Assembly (NCBI GenBank): GCA_949283255.1
Contig: CASDRS010000005.1
Location: 1 to 64,000 of the forward strand
Direction: 5' to 3'
DNA length: 64,000 bases
Origin: an uncultured bacterium
GTDB taxonomy: Bacteria > Cyanobacteriota > Vampirovibrionia > Gastranaerophilales > Gastranaerophilaceae
A program made the translations under genes and the position numbers. The notes under the pieces were generated by a model. It made no database searches. It saw nothing but the letters and a program-made list of their open reading frames with translations, and was not told the DNA's origin. Shown in pieces: positions 53,836 through 63,518 of this stretch. The first letter of the stretch is position 1. The number at the start of each line of letters is the position of its first letter.

Positions 53836-55599
53836 TTATTGTATTGGCTGCTGACTCAACAAGCCTGACTGAGGCGGTTGATTATTATTAGAAGCCTTAT
53901 TTTGTGACTTTTTATCATTTTTATCGTTTTTATTGTTTTTGTCGTCATTTTTTGCATCACCATTTTCATCGCCGTCTTGAGTTACGGCATTTAACAATGC
54001 GCTTAACTGGTCTTCACTCATATTAGTAATTTCAAAACTATATCCGGAATTAGCAGCTCCTGCTACAGCATCATCAACAGAAGATGAAACCATTTCTAAT
54101 TTTTGAAGTCTCAACCTTGTACCAAGCAAAGAGTCTCTCATATTCTTAAAGAATACATATACATCCTCAACATTTGAAGAAACGCCCTTCAAATCTACAA
54201 GACCGTCACCTTGTGTCATAAAATATGTCAACCAAACAGTCTTAGGAATAGCATCCCCAGCTGCAACATAATTCATTAATTTTGAGCGATTTGCTTTTAC
54301 ACCATTTTCAACTTCTTTTTTCAAGTTAAAGACAGAAGCTGATTGAGATTCCTTATATTTTGCAATTTCAGAATCAATATTTTTAATATCAGCATTAACG
54401 GTATCCAATTTACCCTGCGTAACATCCATCATTTTTGGGATAATAACATAGGATATTAACATAATTGGGATTAACAATACCAAAGCACCCAATCCGACTA
54501 ACTTCATAGCGGCATTAGCTGTAAGTGTAATCTCTTTTTCACCGATATTAAAAGTACAAGTAGGTTCCACTCCTACAGCACTTGCAGTACCAGGGAACTG
54601 AATATGTAAAGGATAATCCGAAGAATCCGCCAAAGCCGTACCAACAGCTTGTAGCGAAATTTTAGATGCATAGTTTGGCAATACATTCAATCCAACCGGA
54701 ATTATAGAATCCTGTTTTTTAAACGAGTTGTTTTCCAACACAGTAACAGAACTTTGACTCTGCAACTTAGAAGCTAATAATGAAGCACTAACCTGATCCG
54801 TATCAGACAATATAAATAAGTAATTAGCAGGACAACTCATTAAAGCAATTTGAGCTGATTGGTTAATCGCATTATAAATCTCATCACCTTCAAAAGACTT
54901 AACTGCTAAAGGTTCTTCATAATAATCAACAATATTTTTACCGGACAGTGTAACGATAGAATACCCTGCGGCATTAACAATCATTAAATTCCAAGTAGTA
55001 TTTGGCTGCATTTGAGTCTGAGTAAACCCAGCAAAATCTAAAGCTCTTAAAGTAGAAGTTAAGGAGTTTTCAACCCCGATCAGGTTTGCACCCAACGAAG
55101 CTAACGCATCACCCATAGCGGAAATTACAGATTTTTGTATCGCAGTGTAAAGAATTTGTCTTGATTCGTTACCTTGACCTTGTCCTTGACCTTGAGCATT
55201 AGTTGCAGAAGGGACATCTTGCCAAGCAATAGCAGGCTCGGCACGACGAAAAATGTATGCTTGTTCAACTTCTGACTGGATACCGCCAGTAATAGAAGAA
55301 TCAGGCAATAATAACGGGAATTGCATCAACCCGAAAGATACTAGGGGCATACTCATTACAACTTCACATTTAGGATCAATACCCAACTCTTCGAACATCT
55401 CTTGGACATTATTTTTAAAAGCATCGTAATCCGCTATATCTCTAGTAGCTTCATCATATACCAAATCTCTAACCGCATAACTCGAAACTGAATTTGAGGT
55501 CAAATCAAGCTGTATCATTTCCAAGCCAATACCAGGAGTCACTGAAAGATACACTCTTGGCTTAGCACCACCGACTGACAAATTTCCTAAAAAACTCAT
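53836..55599 (-). CDS. PilM-PilN fusion protein
   Basis: Residues about 1-330 have the actin-like PilM pattern: VYLSVTPGIGLEMIQL start, VVMSMPLVSFGLMQFPL, a VEQAY segment, a low-complexity GQGQGQGN insert, and a second subdomain (LMIVNAAGYSIVTLSG). After a linker, one membrane helix at about residues 364-386 and a coiled coil followed by a small domain match PilN, which normally is a separate gene. PilM recruits PilN to the membrane through a short PilN peptide; fusion would make this permanent. The C-terminus is Asn/Lys/Asp-rich. Confidence 0.75.
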   Translation of the reverse strand: MSFLGNLSVGGAKPRVYLSVTPGIGLEMIQLDLTSNSVSSYAVRDLVYDEATRDIADYDAFKNNVQEMFEELGIDPKCEVVMSMPLVSFGLMQFPLLLPDSSITGGIQSEVEQAYIFRRAEPAIAWQDVPSATNAQGQGQGQGNESRQILYTAIQKSVISAMGDALASLGANLIGVENSLTSTLRALDFAGFTQTQMQPNTTWNLMIVNAAGYSIVTLSGKNIVDYYEEPLAVKSFEGDEIYNAINQSAQIALMSCPANYLFILSDTDQVSASLLASKLQSQSSVTVLENNSFKKQDSIIPVGLNVLPNYASKISLQAVGTALADSSDYPLHIQFPGTASAVGVEPTCTFNIGEKEITLTANAAMKLVGLGALVLLIPIMLISYVIIPKMMDVTQGKLDTVNADIKNIDSEIAKYKESQSASVFNLKKEVENGVKANRSKLMNYVAAGDAIPKTVWLTYFMTQGDGLVDLKGVSSNVEDVYVFFKNMRDSLLGTRLRLQKLEMVSSSVDDAVAGAANSGYSFEITNMSEDQLSALLNAVTQDGDENGDAKNDDKNNKNDKNDKKSQNKASNNNQPPQSGLLSQQPIQ

Positions 55600-55706
55600 A
55601 TTCTTCTTATCCTGTGTAACTAATTCCTATTTTTATTATACAATATATTTTATAGAGAACGCAAATTTAACAAAAATTTACACTAAATGGAGGAGAATTC
55701 CAAAAT

Positions 55707-56615
55707 ATGAACGATATTATAACAAAGATAAAAGAATTAAAGAGAGAAAAAAATGCAGTAATATTAGCACACTGCTATCAGAACGCAGAAATCGATGAAG
55801 TTGCGGACTTCGTTGGAGATTCACTTTACCTCAGCCAGCAAGCAGCAAAAACCGATGCAAGTATTATTGTATTTGCGGGAGTATTTTTCATGGCTCAAAC
55901 CGCAAAAATGTTAAACCCTACAAAGAAAGTTCTCCTACCAAGAAAAGAATCCGGCTGTTTAATGGCAGACATGATTAATTTAGATCAACTAAGAGAATTC
56001 AAAGCAAAGCATCCGAATATTCCAACTGTTTGCTATATAAATTCAACAGCAGAAGTAAAAACCGAATGTGATATTTGTTGCACAAGCTCAAATGCACTAA
56101 AGATAGTAAAAAGCCTTAACGAGAAAGAAATTTTATTTGTACCTGACAACTATTTGGGCAAATGGGTAGAGAGCAAGCTTGATAATGTAAAAATAACCAC
56201 ATACAACGGATTTTGCCCGACACACTTAAAGATAAAACCTGAAGATATAATCCACGCAAAAGAAAAATATCCACAAGCGAAAGTTCTTGCTCATCCGGAA
56301 TGTTCTCAGGAAGTAACAAAACTCGCAGACTATGTCGGCAGCACAACAGGTATAATGAAATATGCTATTGAAAATCCTGCAAAACAATTTATTATTGCAA
56401 CAGAAAAAGGTGTTGTAGACAGATTAAAAAGGGATTATCCTGAAAAAGAATTTATCCTTGTAAAGCCTGATATCATTTGTCAAAATATGAAATGGCATAC
56501 ATTAGAGGATATTTATAATTCATTAAAATATGAACAATACGAAATTGATGTAGACAAAGACACAATACAAAAAGGTGTCAGATGTATAGAAAGAATGCTT
56601 GAGGTTTCAGCATAA
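55707..56615 (+). CDS. nadA: Quinolinate synthase
   Basis: NadA condenses iminoaspartate with dihydroxyacetone phosphate to quinolinate in NAD synthesis. The family motifs HCYQNAEIDEVADFVGDS (about residues 21-38), VFFMAQTAKML and HPECSQEV are present, with cysteines near residues 84, 171 and 197 in positions expected for the [4Fe-4S] cluster. The length of 302 is normal. AGGAGGAG-type sequence precedes the start. Its stop overlaps the rlmB start (TAATG). Its product leads to the NadE substrate made elsewhere. Confidence 0.93.
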   Translation: MNDIITKIKELKREKNAVILAHCYQNAEIDEVADFVGDSLYLSQQAAKTDASIIVFAGVFFMAQTAKMLNPTKKVLLPRKESGCLMADMINLDQLREFKAKHPNIPTVCYINSTAEVKTECDICCTSSNALKIVKSLNEKEILFVPDNYLGKWVESKLDNVKITTYNGFCPTHLKIKPEDIIHAKEKYPQAKVLAHPECSQEVTKLADYVGSTTGIMKYAIENPAKQFIIATEKGVVDRLKRDYPEKEFILVKPDIICQNMKWHTLEDIYNSLKYEQYEIDVDKDTIQKGVRCIERMLEVSA

Positions 56616-57352
56616 TGGATAACATAATTTACGGCAAAAACTCGGTAATGGAAGCTCTCATATCAGGAGACAGAGAAATCAACAAAATTCTGATATCAAA
56701 GAACTTGCACAACGACTCAAAACTAAACAAAATAAAAGAACTTGCACAAAAAGAAGGTATAATTTATCAATTTGTAGCAAAAGAGAAATTTCAGCCATAT
56801 GCAGAATTTAACCATCAGGGAATAATTGCGCTTGTATCTCCTATTGAATATGCGGATCTTGACGATTTCTTGTCACAACCTCACGAAAACGATTCGCTAA
56901 TAATTCTTGACGGTATAGAAGACTCGCATAACCTTGGAGCAATAATAAGAACAGCGGTATGTGCAGGCGTGAGCGGAATAATCATTCCGTCAAGAAGAAA
57001 CGTTCAAGTCAATTCAATAGTAGAAAAAACAAGCGCAGGCGCAATAAATCACATTCCTATAATAAAAGTCAATAGCCTGACAAGCGCGGTCGACAAGTTA
57101 AAAAAAACAAACTGGTGGATAATTGCAACAGACGCAAGTGCAAAAGATAATTATTACGATATAGATTACAACAACATGAATTTTGCAATTATAATGGGCG
57201 CAGAACATGCAGGAGTATCAAAATCACTTTTAAAAGCTTCTGATTATACGGTAAAAATACCTATGTTAAAAGACTTTAATTCTCTTAACGTATCGAATGC
57301 CCTTGCGGTAATTATATTTGAGGCAGTTCGCCAAAAATTAACCGCCAAATAA
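56615..57352 (+). CDS. rlmB: 23S rRNA 2'-O-ribose methyltransferase, RlmB type
   Basis: This TrmH/SPOUT-family enzyme methylates the ribose of a 23S rRNA guanosine with S-adenosylmethionine. The N-terminal substrate-binding domain (MDNIIYGKNSVMEAL) is followed by the knotted SPOUT domain: LDGIEDSHNLGAIIRTA, the RNVQVNSIVEKTSAGA segment, IIMGAEHAGVS and the C-terminal IPMLKDFNSLNVSNALAVIIFEA (about residues 215-237). Length 245 fits. It is translationally coupled to nadA. Confidence 0.92.
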   Translation: MDNIIYGKNSVMEALISGDREINKILISKNLHNDSKLNKIKELAQKEGIIYQFVAKEKFQPYAEFNHQGIIALVSPIEYADLDDFLSQPHENDSLIILDGIEDSHNLGAIIRTAVCAGVSGIIIPSRRNVQVNSIVEKTSAGAINHIPIIKVNSLTSAVDKLKKTNWWIIATDASAKDNYYDIDYNNMNFAIIMGAEHAGVSKSLLKASDYTVKIPMLKDFNSLNVSNALAVIIFEAVRQKLTAK

Positions 57353-57415
57353 ATTTACAAAAAGACATTTTGTTGCAAAGCATATATAATACAAACAGGA
57401 TGGGGAGCATTTATT

Positions 57416-58420
57416 ATGAAGAAAGAATTTGAAAAACTCGGACTCATGACTGACGAAATTTCTGATGAAGGAATTGATTTTGCAAGTTTGCAAGCTGAAG
57501 ACGATGACGACGATGATGTCCTTCATTCAGTAGAAGACCCGAAAGTTCAAGAGAGCTTATCATCGGTAAATTCTGATGACAGCGTAAAAATTTACTTGCA
57601 ACAAATAGGTAAAATACCGCTTTTATCAAGCGAGCAAGAACACGACGTAGCAAAAAAGATTTATGAAACCCAAAGTGATTTTTACAAAAACGTCCTTGTT
57701 AACGCAAATTTGCGACTTGTGGTAAGTATCGCAAAAAAATACATTGGCAGAGGACTGTCATTTTTGGACTTAATCCAGGAAGGCAACTTAGGCTTGATGA
57801 AAGCTGCAGGAAGATTTGATTACACAAAAGGATATAAATTTTCAACTTATGCAACTTGGTGGATTCAGCAGTCCATAACAAGAGCTATTGCTGATAAAGC
57901 AAGAATAATCAGACTTCCGATACACATGATAGAATCACTCGGAAAAATCAGGAAAGCAACAATTGACCTAACTACAGAGCTCGGACATAACCCGACAAAG
58001 CAAGAGATTGCATACAGGCTTGGAATTTCCGTAAACAAACTTAATTCTATAATTAAGTCTGCACAATCAACAATATCTATGGAAACACCTGCAAATTCCT
58101 CTGATGATTCTTCTAAAATTGCTGATTTTATCGTAGATAATTCTACAATCACACCTGATAGCAGAGTTTCGCAAGAAAACTTGTTTGAAGATATCCAAAA
58201 GATGCTAAATCAGCTCAGCCAAAAGGAAAGAGACGTCCTAATTTTAAGATACGGGCTTGATAATAGCGGAACAAAGAAGACTCTTGACGAAATAGGTTCT
58301 CAATACGGCGTTTCAAGAGAGAGAATCCGCCAAATTGAAAATCGTGCTATTGCAAAATTAAAAAAACTATGCAAAACGAAAAAGCTCACAGTAGGATTAA
58401 AAAACTATTTTGGAGAATAA
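57416..58420 (+). CDS. RNA polymerase sigma-70 factor, primary type
   Basis: The protein shows conserved region 1.2 ([20 protein letters not shown]), region 2 ([53 protein letters not shown]), region 3 and the region 4 helix-turn-helix ([21 protein letters not shown]). These fit the primary or a near-primary sigma factor. Region 1.1 is short and very acidic (a run of Asp near residues 30-36). At 334 residues it is compact. It recognises TTGACA/TATAAT-type promoters such as those seen in this window. GGGGAG precedes the ATG, and a terminator follows. Confidence 0.9.
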   Translation: MKKEFEKLGLMTDEISDEGIDFASLQAEDDDDDDVLHSVEDPKVQESLSSVNSDDSVKIYLQQIGKIPLLSSEQEHDVAKKIYETQSDFYKNVLVNANLRLVVSIAKKYIGRGLSFLDLIQEGNLGLMKAAGRFDYTKGYKFSTYATWWIQQSITRAIADKARIIRLPIHMIESLGKIRKATIDLTTELGHNPTKQEIAYRLGISVNKLNSIIKSAQSTISMETPANSSDDSSKIADFIVDNSTITPDSRVSQENLFEDIQKMLNQLSQKERDVLILRYGLDNSGTKKTLDEIGSQYGVSRERIRQIENRAIAKLKKLCKTKKLTVGLKNYFGE

Positions 58421-58450
58421 AAAAAATCCGGTATAAAAACCGGATTTTTT
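58421..58450. terminator. Bidirectional terminator after the sigma factor gene
   Basis: AAAAAATCCGG (58421-58431) pairs with CCGGATTTTTT (58440-58450) around an 8-base loop. It lies between convergent genes. Confidence 0.88.
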
Positions 58451-58763
58451 ATATATTTTTATCAAGAGAATTTTTCGTTTCTTTAATATAAGCCATAGAA
58501 CCGGCAATCAGACCTATCCCGCCATTAATTACCAAAGACAGCTTCAAAGGCGTTTTCATTGATTTAAACAACTTACCAATAAGCCTATCAAGTAAAAATC
58601 CAAATCCAAACCACCCGACAGCGTTAATCGCCCCGGATTGTAAAGGTGTAACCTTAGGAACCTTAATACCGTTATCCTTTAATTCTTTTCGAAGTTCATT
58701 ACCACTTGCATCAGACTTGGATGCTTTTTGTTCTGCCATAAAAGAAATTGGTGATATTTGCAC
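58449..58763 (-). CDS. Small membrane protein with lineage-type N-terminus, 104 aa
   Basis: The start is a GTG at 58763, chosen because AAGGAG lies six bases ahead; the ATG at 58805 is upstream of that ribosome site. The N-terminus then reads MQISPISFMAEQ. A linker rich in Lys, Ser and Asp is followed by two hydrophobic segments (about residues 40-58 and 68-88) around a basic turn (LIGKLFKSMKTPLK). It is membrane-bound, of unknown role. It resembles the protein at 7588 in layout: a signature start plus a two-helix hairpin. Confidence 0.6.
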   Translation of the reverse strand: MQISPISFMAEQKASKSDASGNELRKELKDNGIKVPKVTPLQSGAINAVGWFGFGFLLDRLIGKLFKSMKTPLKLSLVINGGIGLIAGSMAYIKETKNSLDKNI

Positions 58764-58891
58764 AATTTTCTCCTTGTTATTATTAAAAATAAAACACATA
58801 AACAATAAACTTGCGCAAAAGGAATAAAATAATTTATAAATCTTTACGAAAACAATATAACCCGACTAACCTATCCACAAACCGTTATTTA

Positions 58892-58900
58892 TGTTAAAAT
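58892..58900 (+). promoter_or_regulatory. Extended -10 giving a leaderless mRNA
   Basis: TGTTAAAAT (TG, one base, then TAAAAT at 58895-58900) ends six bases before the ATG at 58907. There is no ribosome binding site. Confidence 0.5.
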
Positions 58901-58906
58901 AAGCTT

Positions 58907-60739
58907 ATGAAGAAATTGGGTTGTGTAGTATTAGTCATAATTTTAGCATCATTTTTCTGCGTTAGCTGTCTGCATATAGACAGGCCTGAAGCAACAACGC
59001 AAACTAAACTAAATTCAACACAACATGAACCCATAAACTATCCGAGCCAAAAAAATGTAACAATTAACGGAGAAGACTATCTTCAATCACAAGCGCCTAT
59101 CGGCAAATTTGGCGGAACACTTATAGCTTCCACCATTGGAGAAGGCCCAAAAACTTTTAACCCGTTTAACTCGAAAGATAATATTTCATCCCAACTGTCA
59201 GAGATAATGTATGACGGGCTGCTTTCGACTCATCCTATAACAGGACAGCCTATCCCAAAACTTGCAAAAAGTTTTAAAGTAAACGGTCGAGAATATATTA
59301 TAAACCTTAGACACGGAGCAAAATGGTCTGATGGAGTTCCGATAACCGCAGATGACGTTGTTTTCACTTGGCAGAATATAATTTTTGACGGATTTGGAAA
59401 CACTTCAACAAGAGATTCTATAGTAATAGACGGAAAACTTCCGACAGTTGAAAAAATTGATGAATACACAGTAAAATTTGTTACACCAAAACCTTTTGCA
59501 CCATTTATAAGAATGTTATCAACACCTATTGCACCAAAACACGTTTTTGAACCTGCAGTAAAGAAGGGAAAAGAATATTTTGAAACATTCTTATCAACAA
59601 ACACTCCACCAAAAGAATTTGTAACATCAGGAGCATTCAGACTAAAAGAGTACGTCCCTGCCCAAAGAGCCGTATTTGAAAGAAACCCTAATTATTATGT
59701 TATAAACAAAGATGACCAAAAACTTCCGTATCTTGATAAACTTGTCTACTTAATAGTTGGAGACATAAATAACGAAGTCTTAAAATTCGAAGGTGGAGAA
59801 CTTGATATAATCGGGCTACAGGGTGCAAATGTCGCGAGATTTAAGGAATTGGAAAAACACTCTGATTTTAAAGTTTATAATCTTGGCCCGAACACAGGTA
59901 CAATGTTTGTCTCAATGAACCTTAACACGAGAAAAAATGATAAAGGTGAATATTACGTAAACCCTAAAAAACAAAAGTGGTTTCAGGATAGAAACTTCAG
60001 ACAAGCTGTCGATTACGCAATGGACAGAAAAAATATGGTATTCAATATTGCAAACGGGCTTGGAGCTCCGCTGTTTACAGCAGAAAGTTTGAATTCAATA
60101 TTTTTAAACACAGATTTGCCATCATACGACAGAGACATTGAAAAATCCAAAGAATTGCTAAAAAAATCAGGCTTTTACACAGATAAAAAAGGGAAACTCT
60201 ACGATAAAGAAGGAAATCCTGTAGAATTTGATTTATACACAAACGCAGGAAACACAGAACGAGAAGCCATCGGCGTGATGGTAAAACAAGACCTTGAAGA
60301 TCTGGGGATGAAAGTTAACTTCAAGCCTGTAGAATTTAATACACTAGTAAACAAACTTGTAAACACATACGATTGGGATATGGTAATAATGGGTCTGACA
60401 GGATCTCCGCTTGAGCCAAACGGAGGAAAGAACGTCTGGATGTCAGACGGAACTCTGCACTTATTCAACCAAAGACCCGCAGGATATAACAAAGACGACA
60501 GATTTGATTGGGAAAAACAAATAGATGACTTATATATAAAAGGAGCACTTGCAACAGACTTCAAATCAAGGAAAAAATATTATGATGAATACCAAAAAAT
60601 TGCTTATGAAGAAAAGCCTTTTGTATATATATATTCACCGTTAATAATTTCGGCAATCCGCACAAAGTTTAAGAACATATATCCGTCAATGCTTGGCGGA
60701 CTGACACACAACATTGAGGAAATCTACATAGAGAAATAA
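58907..60739 (+). CDS. Peptide-type ABC transporter, substrate-binding lipoprotein
   Basis: The 610-residue protein is a family 5 (DppA/OppA-like) binding protein. Its N-terminus is a lipoprotein signal with a Cys about residue 21 (VSC, a weak lipobox with Cys at -3), probably cleaved by LspA from this window. The domain starts GGTLIASTIGEGPKTFNPF and contains the signature GAKWSDGVPITADDVVFTWQN near residues 140-160. It binds peptides or other nickel/oligopeptide-class solutes outside the membrane. Two permease genes follow at once, but the ATPase genes are absent here. Confidence 0.9.
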   Translation: MKKLGCVVLVIILASFFCVSCLHIDRPEATTQTKLNSTQHEPINYPSQKNVTINGEDYLQSQAPIGKFGGTLIASTIGEGPKTFNPFNSKDNISSQLSEIMYDGLLSTHPITGQPIPKLAKSFKVNGREYIINLRHGAKWSDGVPITADDVVFTWQNIIFDGFGNTSTRDSIVIDGKLPTVEKIDEYTVKFVTPKPFAPFIRMLSTPIAPKHVFEPAVKKGKEYFETFLSTNTPPKEFVTSGAFRLKEYVPAQRAVFERNPNYYVINKDDQKLPYLDKLVYLIVGDINNEVLKFEGGELDIIGLQGANVARFKELEKHSDFKVYNLGPNTGTMFVSMNLNTRKNDKGEYYVNPKKQKWFQDRNFRQAVDYAMDRKNMVFNIANGLGAPLFTAESLNSIFLNTDLPSYDRDIEKSKELLKKSGFYTDKKGKLYDKEGNPVEFDLYTNAGNTEREAIGVMVKQDLEDLGMKVNFKPVEFNTLVNKLVNTYDWDMVIMGLTGSPLEPNGGKNVWMSDGTLHLFNQRPAGYNKDDRFDWEKQIDDLYIKGALATDFKSRKKYYDEYQKIAYEEKPFVYIYSPLIISAIRTKFKNIYPSMLGGLTHNIEEIYIEK

Positions 60740-60740
60740 C

Positions 60741-61715
60741 ATGCAAATACTAAAATACATATTAAAAAGAATACTTCAATCAATACCGCTGCTAATAATA
60801 GTATCGCTGATAAGCTTTTTCATAATAAGATTAAGCCCTGTAGATCCTCTTGCGGAATTAAGGCTAAACCCTTCAGTCTCACAAGAGACACTCCAAAAAG
60901 AAACCGAACGACTAGGACTGGACAAACCTATTATCGTACAATATGGCAAATGGGCAAAATCGTTTATAAAAGGAGATTTAGGCATAACCTCAAACGGAGA
61001 AAGAGTGAGTACAAAGCTGAAAGAAAGAATACCAAATACTCTTCTTCTCACAACAATAGTAATTTTTCTGACTTGGATTGTGGGTATACCTTTAGGAATT
61101 GCCGCAGCACTTAACTGGAAATCTCCATTGGATAGAATTTTAACGGTATTAACAAGTATCGGAATGGCCATTCCGTCATTCTTCTTTGCGGTTTTATTGT
61201 TAATTTTTGCGGTAAAGACAGGTTGGTTTCCGATTGGCGGACTTACGAGCTCTGATTTTTTGGAAAAAAGTTTGCTTGGACAAGTGTGGGATATAACCCA
61301 TCACTTAATATTACCTGTAACCGTACTCTTTACGCTATCTCTAGCAGGTTTACAAAGACAAATGAGAGCAAATCTGTTAGATGTATTGGATACAGATTAT
61401 ATAAAATTTGCAAGAGCAAAAGGCTTGAGCGAGTTTGACGTAATCTATAAACACGCCTTAAGAAATGCCATCAACCCTATGATAACTTTATTGGGATTTG
61501 AATTTGCGGGATTATTAAGCGGAGCAGCTTTAACAGAATATGTATTTCAATATCCGGGACTCGGACGACTAATATTAGAAGCCGTTATGAGATCAGATAT
61601 TAATCTGGTTATGGCATCTTTAATGATGGGAGCAATTATGCTTATCCTCGGAAACTTAATTGCTGATATTCTCCTAATCATTACAGACCCAAGAATAAGG
61701 AGGTCTAATGTTTAG
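60741..61715 (+). CDS. Peptide-type ABC transporter permease, DppB type
   Basis: The 324-residue protein has about six membrane helices. The N-terminal MLKYILKRILQSIPLLIIVSLISFF-type first helix is followed by the RLSPVDPLAE sequence of the DppB family. The EAA-loop with RAKGLSEFDVIYKHALRNAINPMIT (about residues 227-251) contacts the ATPase. It starts one base after the binding-protein stop. Confidence 0.93.
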   Translation: MQILKYILKRILQSIPLLIIVSLISFFIIRLSPVDPLAELRLNPSVSQETLQKETERLGLDKPIIVQYGKWAKSFIKGDLGITSNGERVSTKLKERIPNTLLLTTIVIFLTWIVGIPLGIAAALNWKSPLDRILTVLTSIGMAIPSFFFAVLLLIFAVKTGWFPIGGLTSSDFLEKSLLGQVWDITHHLILPVTVLFTLSLAGLQRQMRANLLDVLDTDYIKFARAKGLSEFDVIYKHALRNAINPMITLLGFEFAGLLSGAALTEYVFQYPGLGRLILEAVMRSDINLVMASLMMGAIMLILGNLIADILLIITDPRIRRSNV

Positions 61716-62775
61716 AGAAGTTATGCAAAAATTATGGAATGACAAGTTTGCCAGAATTTCGCTCATCGTACTTGGGATAATTTATTTTGCATTATTTTTT
61801 GCAGATTTTATTGCCCCATACACTAAAGATTTTTCGGACAGAACAATGGCATACGTCCCGCCTTCAAAGATTTTTGTAATCGATGAAAATTTTCACCTTT
61901 CAATGCCATACACCTACAATTATATCCGGGAATTTGATAACGATAATTTGCGAATAACATACAAACTTGACCGAAGCCAAAAACACTACATAAAATTATT
62001 CGGAAAAGGACAACCCTACAAATTTTTAGGACTAATTCCGATGAAAAGGCACCTTATAACGACAGATACAAACGGCAGATTATTTTTGCTGGGCGCAGAT
62101 ATCAACGGAAGAGATGTGTTTTCCAGAATACTTTTTGGCGGAAGAATTTCAATGACTATAGGATTTTTGGCACTGTTCGTGTTATTTCCGATAGGTCTAT
62201 TATATGGCGGAATCTCAGGATATTTTGGCGGGATAACAGATACAATTATGATGAGATTTGCCGAAGCTGTTATGTCTATACCAAGTTTTTACCTGTTGAT
62301 AATTTTGGCATCAATTCTACCGAGCGGAATGACAAGCGCTCAAAGATTTATGCTCATCGTAATAATTTTGGCGCTAATCGGCTGGGCAGGATTTGCCAGA
62401 GTCGTAAGAGGAATGGTTTTGTCTGTTAAAAGTCAAGAATTTGTACAGGCTGCAAAATCCATTGGAGCTTCCAGATTAAGAATTATCGTAAAGCACATTC
62501 TCCCTCAGACAACAAGCTTTGTAATAGTTGCAATGACATTATCTGTTCCATCTTACATATTATCAGAATCAGGCCTGAGCTTTTTGGGACTTGGCATTCA
62601 ACAACCTGACGCTAGCTGGGGAAATATGTTAAAAGAAGCTCAAGAATACACAAACATAATTTATCGACCTTGGCTTTTAACACCAGGATTTTTAATTTTT
62701 ATTGCCGTACTTGCCTTTAACGTAATAGGTGATACAATTAGAGATGTGCTTGATCCAAAAAGCAGAAACAGCTAA
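61708..62775 (+). CDS. Peptide-type ABC transporter permease, DppC type
   Basis: The 355-residue protein has the DppC-type N-terminal helix, then a soluble loop of about 90 residues with GADINGRDVFSRILFGGRISM near residues 130-150. The EAA loop QAAKSIGASRLRIIVKHILPQTTSFVI lies near residues 246-272. The C-terminal helices and SGLSFLGLGIQQPDASWG motif are present. It overlaps dppB by eight bases. The ATPases DppD and DppF must be encoded elsewhere. Confidence 0.93.
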   Translation: MFREVMQKLWNDKFARISLIVLGIIYFALFFADFIAPYTKDFSDRTMAYVPPSKIFVIDENFHLSMPYTYNYIREFDNDNLRITYKLDRSQKHYIKLFGKGQPYKFLGLIPMKRHLITTDTNGRLFLLGADINGRDVFSRILFGGRISMTIGFLALFVLFPIGLLYGGISGYFGGITDTIMMRFAEAVMSIPSFYLLIILASILPSGMTSAQRFMLIVIILALIGWAGFARVVRGMVLSVKSQEFVQAAKSIGASRLRIIVKHILPQTTSFVIVAMTLSVPSYILSESGLSFLGLGIQQPDASWGNMLKEAQEYTNIIYRPWLLTPGFLIFIAVLAFNVIGDTIRDVLDPKSRNS

Positions 62776-62792
62776 ACTGAAAGGTTAAAATT

Positions 62793-63518
62793 ATGGAAAA
62801 TCTAATACCACAGTTTGACGTCTCAATTTGCATCCGAATAATATCTTCAGTATTATTAGGCTTTGCCGTCGGGCTTGAGCGTGAAATGACAAACAAGTAC
62901 GCAGGATTAAGAACAAATATTCTTGTTTGCGTCGGAGCTTGCGTTTTTACTTTAATTTCTATTTACGGATTTCCGATGGTATCAGTTACAGGAGATGAAT
63001 TTGGTACTCGAGATACGGCTCGTGTTGCAGCACAGGTTGTAACAGGTATAGGTTTTATAGGTGGTGGTACAGTACTAAGACACGGAGCAACAGTGTTTGG
63101 GCTTACGACAGCTGCTACTTTATGGGCTGTTGCCAGCATCGGGATGGCTTGCGGTGCCGGAATGTATGGGATTGCGCTTGTTACAACATTCTTATCAATC
63201 CTTGTACTTGTATCTGTAAGATTTTTTGAAAAAAATATACTTATTACAAGTACAAAAAATACAATGAGATTGAGAATTGCACTGACTTGTGCTAACGAAA
63301 AATCAAACGAAATTTATGATTTTATACTTGAAAAATACCCGAGACTTCGTGAGATTTCTAAAAAGCAAAGCAAACAGGATGAAAACATTACAAAAATAAA
63401 TGCAGTTATAGATATTAATTCCAAAAATCCTATACAGGCAACTTATAAAGTTTTTAAAAATGTTGGAGGGATAGACTCAATTTCTATTCAGGAGTATAAC
63501 GAACTGATTTGGAAGTAA
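62793..63518 (+). CDS. MgtC/SapB-family membrane protein
   Basis: The 241-residue protein carries the MgtC signature: GLEREMTNKYAGLRTNILVCVGA near residues 25-47 and the GFIGGGTVLRHGATVFGLTTAATLW motif near residues 89-113. Four to five helices are visible, followed by a soluble ACT-like domain of about 90 residues. MgtC proteins support growth at low magnesium or in acid in pathogens; the role in this organism is unknown. It follows the permease gene by 17 bases and overlaps the convergent protease gene by 35. Confidence 0.9.
   Translation: MENLIPQFDVSICIRIISSVLLGFAVGLEREMTNKYAGLRTNILVCVGACVFTLISIYGFPMVSVTGDEFGTRDTARVAAQVVTGIGFIGGGTVLRHGATVFGLTTAATLWAVASIGMACGAGMYGIALVTTFLSILVLVSVRFFEKNILITSTKNTMRLRIALTCANEKSNEIYDFILEKYPRLREISKKQSKQDENITKINAVIDINSKNPIQATYKVFKNVGGIDSISIQEYNELIWK

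Noticed and set aside
53844-53960. Asn/Lys/Asp repeats at the end of the PilM-PilN gene as a CRISPR or satellite array
   Set aside because: The repeats are short codon-level runs within a good reading frame, with no spacer pattern.
55160-55200. GQ repeat in the PilM half as a sequencing or phase-variation tract
   Set aside because: Only four units of a six-base pattern are present and codons remain in frame; the tract is too short to claim phase variation.
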